A DNA stretch of 35,035 nucleotides from Sphaerosporella brunnea (Eukaryota > Ascomycota > Pezizomycetes > Pezizales > Pyronemataceae), in the NCBI GenBank assembly GCA_008704415.1, contig VXIS01000418.1, positions 1-35,035 of the forward strand, read 5' to 3'. Under the pieces are notes generated by a model that saw nothing but the letters and a program-made list of their open reading frames with translations, made no database searches and had not been told where the DNA came from. Positions 20,100 through 30,304 of this stretch are shown in pieces (the stretch's first letter is position 1; every line of letters starts with the position of its first letter). The position numbers and the translations under genes were made by a program.

Positions 20100-20104
20100 T
20101 TTAG

Positions 20105-20335
20105 CATGATTACAAGGTCTTTTGTGAGTTGCATCGATACAAGATATGCAACGGTAAAAAAGCGGCAAAACGTGCCCGAGTGATTTGGGTCGAGAGTTGA
20201 TCAGATCACATTGCATCGTGATATTGATACATAAAGGAGAAAGCGCCAGCAACCTCAGTGACGCGAGTCTATCTATCCGTGGGCTTTTCCATAGAGCAAA
20301 GTGCTTAAGATGCTCGTCTTTTTGTTAGAGAGATA
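20105..20335. other. intergenic stretch, nothing recognised
   Basis: About 230 bases between the 2.05-kb element and the first TA-flanked element. No gene or repeat seen. Confidence 0.5.
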
Positions 20336-20598
20336 CCCCTAAAATACTGGCTACACAACAAAAAGTTCCTCAAAAATCGTCAGGAAAATGCCGCAAGCGG
20401 GGAACGGTCAGAGGTAGAGGTTGGATATTGGATGAAGGTTAGTGGTACACTACGTCTCGTGTTAGAAGTGAGGGTCATCTTGGATTGTTTTATGATTTTT
20501 TTACAAGCACACCGTGTGGCTTGCCAGTTTGATTGCTATCTTTTTTTAAAAATATATATATATATATATCGCGGGATATTGAGCTAGCATTTTAGGGG
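20336..20598. mobile_element. MITE-like element, 263 bp, TA-flanked
   Basis: Ends CCCCTAAAATACTGGCT and its inverse AGCTAGCATTTTAGGGG form about 17-bp inverted repeats with two mismatches. Both ends are bordered by TA (20334-20335 and 20599-20600), as in Tc1/mariner-type insertions. It holds an (AT)9 run at 20552-20569 and no coding sequence. Confidence 0.6.
20552..20569. repeat. (AT)9 microsatellite
   Basis: Uninterrupted AT dinucleotides next to a T-run and A-run, inside the TA-flanked element. Confidence 0.95.
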
Positions 20599-20688
20599 TA
20601 TATCTGACCACACTAGCAAAAGGGCTTTTTCCCGTCGCTACCCGCTGGTCGTTGTTACGGCCAGAGGTTCCAGCCTGTGGGGCACCTA

Positions 20689-20987
20689 CTCGCCGATTTC
20701 AAAATACTTCGGACACTGGATTTTACCCGGCTTTGGACAGGGGTCGGCGCCTAGACGAGCGCCCCCGCTCCCAAGCTCCCAAGCTCCCCCTGAGCTCCCG
20801 AGTCCCAACTATCAAAGTATTCAATCTCTTGACCATAATGGCGCGTTCAATAGTCCACAGAGGTATGTGATGGAGCTCAGGAGCTGTGACGTTGTGTCTC
20901 TCCTGCGCAATTGCGGGGGGTCGCCCGGGCAACCCCTGTCGAAAGCCGGGTAAAATCCAGTGTACGAAGTATTTTGAAATCGGCGAG
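20689..20987. mobile_element. MITE, 299 bp, Tc1/mariner-like TA target site
   Basis: The first and last about 58 bases are near-perfect inverted copies (CTCGCCGATTTCAAAATACT..., with GGATTTTACCCGGCTTT inside; two or three mismatches). TA borders both ends (20687-20688 and 20988-20989). The interior is GC-rich, with CCCAAGCTC repeats, and is not coding. Confidence 0.85.
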
Positions 20988-20989
20988 TA

Positions 20990-21634
20990 GAGTACAGTGG
21001 GTCTATCGGTTCGGCTAGGATCGCGCATACTCTGTATGTATTATGTAATGGTAACCGTTCCCGTTCATCAGGTGATCACTCGGAGTTCTATCATGTACTC
21101 GGGAAGCAGTCGTCCGTATGTACGGAGGCCTGAGGATGAGCTTTTAAACGGAGGAAACAATCAGAGACGGGTATAGCGTCCAAACTCACTGCACATTGCT
21201 GATCAGTTTGGAACGGGGTGTGCTGATCCGAATGGTATATGGCTCACAAACGTCCTCCCAAATTCTACTCGGAAGCGATATGCTCTGGATGGGTGAAGTA
21301 AAGGGTTAATTAAGCCAAGGCCCGCTTCTACCCGGCGGTTAGTCTTTGTTGTGTACGTACGTTACGAGACTACCCGGTGATTTCCGTGGATAAGTTTCCG
21401 TCTAGAAGCTTTACCGCCAATACGAACGACTTAGACGTACTATCTCGATGGCTAGATAGTGCAGAAATAGCCAGAACCATGCAGGTCAGCATAGCTTCCG
21501 TCGCGTTCCATCGAAGGTTACTTAAATATCTGGATGCTGCCCCCGAGAGCTTCTCCACAGCAATCGTTTGACCGAGGAAATACCACATCCAGAGCAGCAC
21601 CCCACTATCTTGAAATCGTCTATTCACCATCGCC
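20990..21634 (+). promoter_or_regulatory. upstream region of the serine dehydratase gene
   Basis: This 645-base stretch has no convincing gene. It holds CCGTATGTACGG (21114-21125), an everted CCG-N6-CGG pair that could bind a Zn2Cys6 regulator; a GTACGTACGT palindrome near 21353-21362; and AT-rich TTAAATAT near 21523. The known yeast homologue CHA1 is induced by serine and threonine through the Zn2Cys6 protein Cha4. Whether that holds here is inference only. Confidence 0.3.
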
Positions 21635-22836
21635 ATGACAGTGACAGAGATCCAGCCGGCGCTTCCCTGGATTCACACGCCGCTACTGGAGAGCAAGGCC
21701 TTGTCAGAAGTGGCCGGATGGTAGAAACCCTCTCAATGGTCCTTGTTATCTGCTGTTCGGAGGACTAACAATGCTGCTGTGGGATAGTCGCGTCTTCATG
21801 AAGATGGACATGTTCCAACCCTCAGGGTCCTTCAAATCACGGTCCGTATTTTCCTTTTCGAAAATTTGTAATGGAATTTCAGTTCTGACTGTGATGATGT
21901 TGCAGGGGCGTCGGTAATGAAATTCTGAAGTTCATTCTCTCCCGCCCTTCGGACAGTCCAGCGACCCATGTGTACTGCTCCTCCGGGGGAAATGCCGGGC
22001 TGGCCGCCGTTTTTGCCAGCAAGGCGCTGGGCGCGCTCTGCACTGTGGTTGTACCTTCCAGCACGACCGCATTCATGAAGTCAAAGTTGCTCGCGGCCGG
22101 CGCTACAGAGGTGATTACTCATGGGGCGTCATTCGTGGATGCGGACATGCACACGCGGACGTTGGTCGCATCCGACGTCAACGGCTTTTACTGCGCACCT
22201 TTCGACCATGAGGATGTCTGGGACGCCAACTCTACACTAATTGACGAGATTCTGGAGGACATCCCCGGCGGTGAAGCTCCGGAAGCCATTGTGGCAAGTG
22301 TCGGCGGAGGTGGCCTGTTCATCGGAATTCAGCTCGGATTGGAAAGGCATGGCCTGGAGAAAAAGGTGAAGGTCGTGGCAGTGGAGACAGAAGGTGCAGA
22401 AAGCTTAAATGCCGCATTGAGAGCGAGGGAATTGGTCACATTGCCTGCAATCACTAGCATCGCTACGAGTTTGGGCGCAAGGACAGTCGCGAAGAAGGCA
22501 TTTGAGGTTGGTCAGTATCCAAATGTCATCTCAAAGGTGGTGTCGGATGGCATGGCCGCAAGATCCTGCATCAAGATGGCCGAAGATGAAAGGGTGTTGG
22601 TCGAGGCGGCATGCGGTGCCAGCCTGGCAGCTGTTTATGAGGTTGGCTTGAAGAAGACGATACCCGAACTGACCAGCAACAGCAAAGTCGTTGTAATTGT
22701 TTGCGGTGGTAAGTGCATGTAGAAACCCCTGCAGGCATCCTATATCACTGACCTGACTCGTAAATGTACAGGTAGTAACATCAACCTCGACATGCTCGCC
22801 CATTACAAGCAGGAGTATGGGATTCAGCAGAAATAG
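21635..22836 (+). CDS. L-serine/L-threonine dehydratase (PLP-dependent, yeast Cha1-like), 4 exons
   Basis: It deaminates serine to pyruvate, and threonine to 2-oxobutanoate, with ammonia release, allowing these amino acids to be used as nitrogen source. My model: 21635-21720, 21788-21841, 21906-22708, 22772-22836. That is 1008 bases, 335 residues, the usual size of fungal enzymes of this family. The PLP-binding lysine is K45 in PSGSFKSRGVGN. The substrate loop SSGGNAG lies at about 72-78, the phosphate-binding SVGGGGL at about 178-184, and VCGGSNINLDML near the C terminus. Introns of 63-67 bases have GT-AG ends and CTAAC or CTGAC branch sites. The start MTVTEIQPALPWIHTPLLES fits the family N-terminus directly before the PWI(H)TP motif. 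The gene appears intact and is framed by small transposons on both sides. Confidence 0.97.
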
Positions 22837-22957
22837 ATTGTTCATTAGATTACATACCACGAATATCAAGTTACTTTCTTTCCGGTGATTCCAGTTATTG
22901 GTGCGTATCGGATCAAACTTCTCGGCAAGAAGATGGAGACGCATCAAAAAAAAAAGG

Positions 22958-23295
22958 GCAAAGGTTTACAATGACCGCCAAAAGCGAGTTGTGTTTTAAT
23001 CTACCCACACAATTCAGAATGGCCACCCAATAACGCGACTCACACGAGAATGCGACATAAAAACCAGGGAGAGAGAGCAAAAATAAAAAACCAGCACGTG
23101 CGATTGTAGACAACCCTATGTTTGCTGAATGTTTACAAGCAAAATGCAAACGCGGATGCCATTCCACACCACAGGGCCGCAACGTGAAAAAATTGACACC
23201 AAAAAACTCAAGTTGTCACGTTGTTGTGTGAGCATTATAGACCGTGTAGGTAGATTAAAACACAATTCGCTTTTGGCAGGCATTATAGACCTTGC
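22958..23295. mobile_element. MITE-like element, 338 bp
   Basis: 22958-23010 and 23243-23295 are inverted copies over about 52 bp with few differences, including GCCAAAAGCGA, TTGTGTTTTAATCTACC and ACAC. The interior has a direct repeat of CATTATAGACC (at 23231 and 23281) and no credible gene. No sure target duplication is seen. It lies about 120 bases after the dehydratase stop codon. Confidence 0.75.
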
Positions 23296-23522
23296 ATCTT
23301 TTGAAAAATGGTTATATGACCATTATGTGATTGTAAAGCTTATATGCCGATTATATGGTTCTTAGGCATAAAAAACGGTTTTTCTTGACAGAAAACAAGA
23401 TTATTTTGTTGTCACCTGATATACCAGAAAACAGCTATAACAGAAGAATCTTGTTGACCAAAAAACTTTCCTCGTTGAATACTCTAATCTTATGAATCAA
23501 TCATAGCGAAAACATACCAAAT
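23296..23522. other. AT-rich intergenic stretch
   Basis: No gene or repeat recognised; strongly AT-rich compared with the flanking genes. Confidence 0.5.
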
Positions 23523-23524
23523 TA

Positions 23525-23870
23525 TCCCGGTAATAACGAAATTGCACAGACGCCGAAGTATACTGACAAGTACCGTTCAGCGGGCAGTGAAGCGGTGTGG
23601 GAGGTGGTCGGAAGCGATGTGCTTGGACAGTGGTAGTCAGTAAAACCTTAAACAGAGCGGGGAGATGGAGACCGCGACAGCCTGAGCGGTCGCTCCTCCC
23701 TGTCTCCACCTTATTTCCAGCGTCTTTGTTGCATTGACGTCTTTCTGGCTTTTCACATCGCGTCTTTGCACTCCAGCTCGCATCGAAACACTTCCCATCC
23801 AGCTGCACTGTCCGCTGAACGGTACGTGTCAGTTTACTTTGGGGTCTGTGCAATTTTGTTATTACCGGGA
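23525..23870. mobile_element. MITE, 346 bp, Tc1/mariner-like TA target site
   Basis: About 67-bp terminal inverted repeats start TCCCGGTAATAAC and include AAATTGCACAGAC and GTACCGTTCAGCGG, with only a handful of mismatches. TA dinucleotides border both ends (23523-23524 and 23871-23872). The minus-strand open frame that spans it is a by-product. Confidence 0.88.
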
Positions 23871-23872
23871 TA

Positions 23873-24242
23873 ATACGTTATTTAAGTGACATCAAGTGTT
23901 TGAGTAATTCATTACACAATCATGGCCATGTTGATGAACTTTTCATCTGTTATATATTTATGAACATTAGGCTTTCAGCTACAGCATCACTACATCGTAC
24001 AGTGATCTTTTCATTTTACATCCAGTAGTATTACGTTTTTTTTTTCATGAGTGCAAGTGTATCTGTTAAAAGTAGTCTAGGAATGAAGGTCAAGCGTAGG
24101 TGGTTGAAGAGAAGGTTGATTGAATTACACAGCCAAAAGGCCATCCTAAGTACGCATATATATCCTCCACTCGTCACCATAATGTTAATCGGTCCTCCAT
24201 CACACTCGTCCTTGTCCATGCCTAGAAAGTCTTTTTCCACCA
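23873..24242 (-). repeat. probable copia 3' LTR (only its start can be placed)
   Basis: On the minus strand a purine tract AGAAAGAGGGGGGAG runs into TGGTGGAAAAAG at 24242, the expected polypurine tract-LTR border after the copia pol end at 24277. The far end is not defined, because no second copy is in the window and the 23525-23870 MITE follows. An ATATATAT stretch near 24160 could be its TATA box. Confidence 0.45.
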
Positions 24243-24276
24243 CTCCCCCCTCTTTCTAGGCAGTGTCTAGTCTGTT

Positions 24277-24982
24277 CTAGACATCTCGTCTATCGATCTC
24301 GTGAAGGTTAAACTTGTCCGTAAGAACTTGATGCAGAGCGATCGGGAGAGCTTTCGTCAGGAGATCTGCCGGGTTGTTTTCGGAGGCTATATAGTCGAAC
24401 TGGACATGCCCTTTCTCCTGCTCGTCTCTAGCATGATGAAGCTTGACGTCTATATGCTTAGTCTTCACCTTGAGGACTCCGGTCGCGATGAGCTTCAACG
24501 CTTCCTGGTTGTCGCAGCTTATTGGCGTCGGTATCGGCATCGATATCGTAGGATCACTGGATCGCTAGATTTTGGCTTGTAGACGTTGCAGCCAGAGCGC
24601 TTCCCGAGCTGCATCTGAGCAAGTGATATATTTGGCTTCTATCATTGATAGAGCTACGACTGTCTGCAACTTCACCTGCCAGGATATGGATTCCTTATTT
24701 GTCTGAAATACGTATCCTCTAATCGATTTCCTACTTCCGGTGCTTCCAGCCCAGTCGGAGTCTGTAAAACCTACTACACGCGTATCCGACTGCTCCGCGA
24801 TGCTCGAGAAGTGTAGTCCGTATGTCGAAGTCCGCTTTAGGTATCGCAATGCTCGGTTCGCAGTTGTTAAGTGCATTTGTAGAGGATTCGCGACGTATTT
24901 GCTCACGAGCTGTTACGCAGAATGCAATGTCAGGCCTAGTTCCCAATGCAGCATACATGAGAGATCCAATCATAGAGTGATA
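24277..24982 (-). pseudogene. Ty1/copia pol fragment: RT end and RNase H
   Basis: The fragment starts at its upstream edge with YHSMIGSLMYAALGTRPDIA, a conserved end of copia reverse transcriptase. A one-base shift near 24905 follows, then SKYVANPLQMHLTTANRALR, the RNase H motif GFTDSDWAGSTGSRKSI, SMIEAKYI, CDNQEALKL, TKHIDVKLHHARDE, and a typical end ADLLTKALPIALHQVL. One in-frame TAG lies at about 24565. Everything upstream (gag, protease, integrase, most of RT) is missing, cut off at 24982 against an unrelated gag scrap. Confidence 0.9.
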
Positions 24983-25081
24983 GAGAGAAAAACAAACCGA
25001 AAAGTTCCAAGCACTAGCTGCGCAGGGCAAAATGCAAGCGCATTTTGTGAACGAATACGCAATGTTTTTCAAGGAAGTCAC
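24983..25081 (+). pseudogene. gag scrap of the A/B gypsy family
   Basis: Read in plus orientation, this piece gives EKQTEKFQALAAQ and QAHFVNEYAMFFKEV, closely matching EKQTEKFKALAAQ and QAHFVNEVAVYVKGV in gag A. It is about 100 bases long and abuts the copia fragment on the left and LINE-like DNA on the right. Confidence 0.75.
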
Positions 25082-25687
25082 TTATTCCCACTATACCCCA
25101 CACACATCGCGCTTGGAAACGACAAGCCGATACGTGCGCCCTTCTCATTGGCTGCAAACCCCTATCACGACAACCGCAAATCCTCACACTCACCTTTGGG
25201 TACCACCCGTACCGCCGATTGTCACCATCATAGACGGAGCCATGAAGAAGGTGTTGCTGATGGATCCGCCTGACATCCGGACCATCGCCACTTCCACCCA
25301 TCCCACTGGCGACGTGCCTAACGCGCCCGTCCCGATCGCCACCGTAGCGCCCGTCGCAACCACAACCGACTGCTTCCTTACGCCCGTCGCGACCACAACT
25401 GACGCCTCCGTCGCGGCCCCCGCGACGGAACACGTCGCGTCCGTCACGTCCGTCGCTTCCACGAGTGACTTCCCCGCCGCGTCTATGAGTGACTGCTCCG
25501 CCGTGCACGACGCGTCCGATATGTCCGAGCCTCCCACCCCGCCGACACCACCCAAATCGCAATGATGCTGATGGCTTTGAGCGCCCACGTGCCCATGCAG
25601 GTTTTCTAGGCCACCACTGCGCCACCCAGTCAACCAGCACCATTTAGCTGACTAGCGCCGGACACGTGCAAGAAACGTCACTTTTGC

Positions 25688-27168
25688 CCCAGCGACCTCG
25701 AGTCCCGATCTGAGGACAGGGCTGGCGGCCAGTTTCTCGCCCTGCTAGCCAGGATTGAAGCCAGAATCGAAGACACCACCAGAGCCGGACACGACCGCCT
25801 CAAGGCAGCCTTACGCAAGCAGGTGGAGATGCACCGCCCGCACCTGCAGGATGCTGTCGTCACCCTGATGGCCAGAATCGCCGATTTGGGACGTGCCTCC
25901 ATGCAGCTGCAATTCGCCTCCACCTCCGCCGCTACCGACACCGCTTCACGCCCAACCAAAGGCACAGTGGTGACCTCCTCAACGTCCTTAGCCGCGTCTC
26001 AGCACGCCTCCGTCAACGCTCCCCCAAGAGCCGAAAGAGTGGCTACCTAAGCCACCAAAACTACCAACGCCACCGCCATCACCGCCACCAAGACGGCCGC
26101 CAAACCGACAATCCTGCAGCGCGAAACCGTGGACCCCACCCCAAAAACCGCGGCTAAGGCCAACCCCGCCCTGGCAACCACAACCAGGCCCAATAGCTAC
26201 TCTCCTGCTGTCAACCGTGGAGGCAACACCTCCAGAGACGACGGATCGTGGATGACCGTCCGCAAGGCTAAGAGGCAGGCGAAGACTACCGATGTTGCCG
26301 CTACCATCACCACGGCTCCCAAGCTGGCCACAACCTGCCGGACCGAGTCTGGACGATTATCCAGTCGCGGGAGGCAGGCGAACCGCGACCAATCAACACC
26401 CAATATGGCTCTAGCATGATCAGAGGCGTCAAGTACGTACTGGCTGCCGCGAAGGAACCCGGCTTTGTGAGACTGATGAGAGTCTCATAAAATAAGATGG
26501 GCACCGTCACTGCCCTCACCTACCCTATCGCCACGGCCGCTCAGGTTTGCAGCTTTGGCAGCATTATACTTGCTACCCCCAGGTGGCTGGACCTCGACGT
26601 CATTGCCGTTACACCGTCCGAGGAGTGGATGGGTGTTAAGGTCCACAGTGAAGACGTGAGGAGCTATGTCGGATGGATGGAAGCGCTAAAGCGCGACCTC
26701 ATGACCGACAACGACGGTCAGGTCATACCAATGCAGATCCGCTGGCTCACGGGTGAGGCCGGAGTCAGATGTCGCATGGACGACGGCAGCATCCGAGCGT
26801 AGTCCGTCATCTTTGCCGTGAAGGACAAGGCCATCGCAGTCCTGACCACCAAGAAAGGTCTCTTTCTCGCCGGACAGACCCTCAGGACGGAGCTATATTT
26901 GAAGACAGGCCCTGACGCCTTCTGCGACCACTACTCTGGTTGGGGCCATTTGGTCAACAACTGCCTGGCGAAGAAGGCCGAAGAGCTCCCACAATATTCC
27001 CACTCCGAGAAACGCCACTTCACGAGCAAGCACCGCTGCGACCTTGATGAATGCGCCGAATGCGACAGCCAGCCTGGCCGCATCTGCAAGAACTCCAAGT
27101 CATCGCTTGGCTGCCCCAACTGCTCAGGCAACCTCGCCAGAAGCAGGCCGTGTAAGCGGCCTGACTGA
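25688..27168 (+). pseudogene. LINE ORF1 (gag-like, zinc knuckles), broken
   Basis: The coding trace runs SDLESRSEDRAGGQFLALLA..., then a Thr/Ala-rich part and DGSWMTVRKAKRQAK near 26245, then LDLDVIAVTPSEEWMGVKVH and TKKGLFLAGQTLRTELYLK near 26850. Cysteine/histidine motifs close it: CDHYSGWGHLVNNC (the second Cys of the usual CX2C replaced by Tyr), then KHRCDLDECAEC and LGCPNCSGN. It is interrupted by an in-frame TAA at 26048, a frame change between 26419 and 26497, and an in-frame TAG at about 26800. ORF1 proteins of this type bind element RNA. Confidence 0.8.
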
Positions 27169-27439
27169 CCAGCCAGACGGAACCAGTGCACCTTTCTGCC
27201 GCTAACTCCACTCTAGTCGGACCCTGCGCCACCAAGTAAACTGTCGAGCAACGCCAGTCCCGCATCATTGCTCTCCCCGCTCCCACGGACACCCGGCGGC
27301 CAAGCCAGGTATCTCGGCCAACTGCCGCAGTAGCCACCAGTGACGCCGACTCCCACGCCTCCGACTCGGACTTGGACACAGATATGGTGGATCTGGCACC
27401 GTACCTCGTGTCAGCCTCAGCGACGCCGGGGGAGCAGTC

Positions 27440-27763
27440 GTGATGCGGTGCATCCAACGCAATGCTAAGCGGTCTGAACCACTCCTCCAGGCCTGCCTGG
27501 AGATTGCCATCTGCAACAAGGCCAACATAGCCCTGATTCAGGAGCTGTCACGGGACCGGATTACGCACCAAGGATTCCGGATATATGGTCCCAGCCAAAC
27601 GCGTGTTGCACTCCGAATTGACTCCAAGGTCAACTTCAACGTCCGCTCAAATCTCACCTCCACGGACGACGTCATAGCAATCGATGCTGTGGCTCCATCC
27701 GGGGTGCGTTCCTGCATAATCAACGTTTACAACCAATCCAGCCACAATGCAGCCAACGACGGG
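27440..27763 (+). pseudogene. LINE ORF2, start of the endonuclease domain only
   Basis: MMRCIQRNAKRSEPLLQACL..., NKANIALIQE and IINVYNQSSHNAAN match the beginning of the apurinic-type (EEP) endonuclease of LINE ORF2; the Glu of LIQE would be catalytic. The frame is open up to 27763, where the LTR starts. The rest, including reverse transcriptase, is absent. 27169-27439 is the ORF1-ORF2 spacer and has no other recognised content. Confidence 0.8.
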
Positions 27764-28283
27764 TGTCACCGCGTGAGTTTGGATGGGGTTTTCCGACTAA
27801 GCTACCGGCTATTACTCTCGATGGAATCGGCTGGAACTCTCAGATCTAAGAATTCAAAGGATGCTGATTCATTTGCTGTTCTTGGATTTACCCCCCCCCA
27901 CCGCCCGTGGATGGTTGTCACGTGGTGAGGTTCGGAAGTGGGGGTTGTTTGTGGTGTCATGATGAGGCTCTGTAGGGAGGCTCGGTGAGATGGCTCCGAG
28001 CCGAGGTTATGTTCGGCTACCACGTGGCGCGGCGCACCGCGATCATGTGATTGCTATAAGGGGCCTTCGCTTCCACTTTGTTGTTTGTTTTTCTTTTCTC
28101 TTTACTGAACCTTAGTATGTCGATCTGAGTACCTTCGTTCCAACCTGAATGCTGACCGTGCGCATCGCACCTCTCATCCTGCCTCCGAATCTCGTCTCTG
28201 CTCCCGTTCCTGTCCCTGTCCGTTACCCCTCCGTACGCGAGTACCTTGGGCCCCTCCAGTCTGTTCCCAACTGTATCCGTTAC
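27764..28283 (+). repeat. C-family LTR in plus orientation (recombinant or solo)
   Basis: Homologous to the reverse complement of 30305-30803 throughout, with scattered substitutions and a slightly longer C-rich stretch. It starts TGTCACCGCG and ends CCGTTAC, lacking the final A. TATAAG lies at 28055-28060 and CACGTG at 28021-28026. Its left flank is LINE ORF2 and its right flank is gag B, with no target duplication, so it probably formed by recombination between two LTR copies. Confidence 0.88.
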
Positions 28284-30269
28284 CGTGAAAGGCTTATCTG
28301 CCTTACCAACGGTCTTCCCTTTTCCCTGACCCTTGTCACCTCGTTTTCCGACCTTATGGTCGGAACTTTGAGGCTTCAGCAGGTCCAAGTTGCCACTCTT
28401 GGAGCCTTTTTGCAAGGAGTTCTTGTAACTAGAACCCCTTGTCTCCTGGACTTGTTTTCGGAGAGCATCTTTGTTTGCAGGATGCTTCTCATACTCACGT
28501 CCAACACGCTTTATCTTAAAGACAAAGGCTGTGTCTTTGTCTTCTGCTAAATTCGAGTATGACATCCGCTTGCGGAGTTCCTCGGATAAGCCGCCAAGTA
28601 GAATGTTTCTCCAAACTACTCCGAAGAGACCCACAAGCTGGTTTCTTGTCTGCATTTGCTGCAGATATGCATTTATGTTCTTTTCATAGCGCAGTGCTTT
28701 CATCTCCTTGAGCATGTCGTCATCTTCATGCTTATTGATGAACTTGGCGTCCATGGCTAACATGAATGCCTTCCAGTTATCCTCAAGTTTTTCTTTCTTG
28801 AGGAACCGAGCGCGTGCATTGAACTAAGTTAACGCATCACCACCCATTTCCTGCCCAATATAGATCAATTTCGGTTTATCGGACTTATAGGCACCTTGAT
28901 AGTAGTCAAACCACCGATCAAGGAAGTCAACCCAATCCCTGTACTGCAATTTGCCAGACTTGCTGTTAAATCGCTCAGGTGATGGGATCTTGAGTTGCTC
29001 CACGGTGGTGATGACCATCTGGGATGACTTCCTCTTCTTGGGACGATCATCATTGCTGTCTGAGGAGGAATAGGGGTTACCTAATCCAGCGTCATCCGGA
29101 TCAGAGTCATCCAAAGATGACGATGACGAACTAGAGTGCGATCTGGGCACACCTCTAGCAGTCTTCCGCGGGGGCGGTGAGTTACCTCCACCCGCCAAAC
29201 CGGCTTTGCAACTCCTCTTGCAGTCCTTACTATATTCTTTGACGGTGGGGACGGGAGCAGTAGGCAATACAACACGTATAGGCGTTTGTGCCACTCTGGT
29301 CGGAGCGGGACCTTGGTTGGGATCGGCATAGTGATTACCAAGGGGTACATTTTCCCACAAAACTTCTTCCTCTTCATCCTCATCGTCGTCGACTGGGGGA
29401 GGAACAGAAAATTGTTGCTCAATAGGTGCTTTGCCTTTGCCCTTGGTTTTCGCATGCTCACGAATAGATAGCTCCTCTAACGACTTGCCATCCTTTAGCA
29501 ATCGAGCGAGATCACGAAGGCTTGCTTCCGCATCATCAGGGTTTTGTGTCTGGACCTGCTCGATAGCAAGTTCTAGAAACGCAACCACTTGTTTGCGGGT
29601 TTTTTCCTCTAGATCCTGCTCTCAACGACGGAATTCCTCCTTGGTCTTCTTGCGCTTGGTGCAAATCTGTTTTTCAAGGGCTTTGAAGCGGTCCTACGTG
29701 GTCTTGGACAAGGTAACTAGGGACGTAATGGCCACACTGTGTTCGTCTGTGACTCCTTTGACATACACCGCAACTTCATTGATCAAGTGCGCTTGCGTTT
29801 CAGCTTGCGCAACTAAGGCTTTGAATTTCTCGGTCTGTCTTTCATAGGAAGCTTCAAGGGCCAACTGCACGGATTGTGCAAAGTTGTCCGAAGCGAGACG
29901 CACAAGCTCAAAATCCCTGTGTTGCGCCTGCGCGAGAGTATCCTTATTGGACTCGGCCTGCACGTAGAGATGGTGTTGTAAAGCTAGTAATTCCTTGTAG
30001 GCTTGAACTAGCTGGGGGAAGACTTTCTCAATGTCTTCCTGGCTCTCGTTAAGCTTCGAGTAAAGATCTTCGGAGCTTCTCAGTCGGCGGTCAATTGCTT
30101 GGGCCGCATCCAATAGCCAGTCCGGTACTTCCACCTCGACAGCGTGCTGGACTAAGTCGACTTTGCTGACTGCTCGATCGTCAACGGTATTGATGTCCAT
30201 AGGGTCTAACACATTGGGAGCTTTGACAAGCCTTAATGGCTTAGTGAGTCGAACAACAGATTCGGACAT
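28284..30269 (-). pseudogene. gag remnant B, close relative of gag A
   Basis: The start is ATG 30269 (MSESVVRLTKPLRLVKAPNV), 35 bases after an LTR. The frame follows gag A residue by residue, including the acidic DDDEDEEEE run, the capsid-like part (WVDFLDRWFDYYQGAYKSD, VGLFGVVWRNILLGGL) and GKRGDKGQGKGK. It has no frameshift but three in-frame stops, at about 29695 (TAG for GAG), 29622 (TGA for AGG) and 28824 (TAG for the TGG of FTWFNARAR). It breaks off at 28284, before the zinc knuckle, against the inverted LTR. The leader (30270-30304) matches the gypsy A leader and contains ATATTG-TTAG-CAATAT, a perfect hairpin. Confidence 0.9.
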
Positions 30270-30304
30270 GTTTGCGATATTGTGACGTATATTGCTAACA
30301 ATAT

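Larger units (their letters stand above)
25085..27763 (+). mobile_element. Tad-like LINE (non-LTR retrotransposon), truncated
   Basis: Plus-strand remnants of ORF1 (zinc-knuckle protein) and the start of ORF2 (endonuclease) are present. It is cut at 27763 by an LTR. The left limit is uncertain: 25085-25565 is an open stretch of low complexity (repeated ATTTD, PVATTTD and ASVTSVAST-type segments) that may be its 5' end. The element has no reverse transcriptase left. Confidence 0.75.

Noticed and set aside
23497..23853. 118-codon minus-strand open frame
   Set aside because: It spans the 23525-23870 MITE almost end to end and is formed by its inverted repeats.
25014..25643. 209-codon minus-strand open frame with Gly/Arg-rich repeats
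   Set aside because: Shadow of the low-complexity plus-strand stretch; the repeats and codon pattern come from GC-rich DNA.
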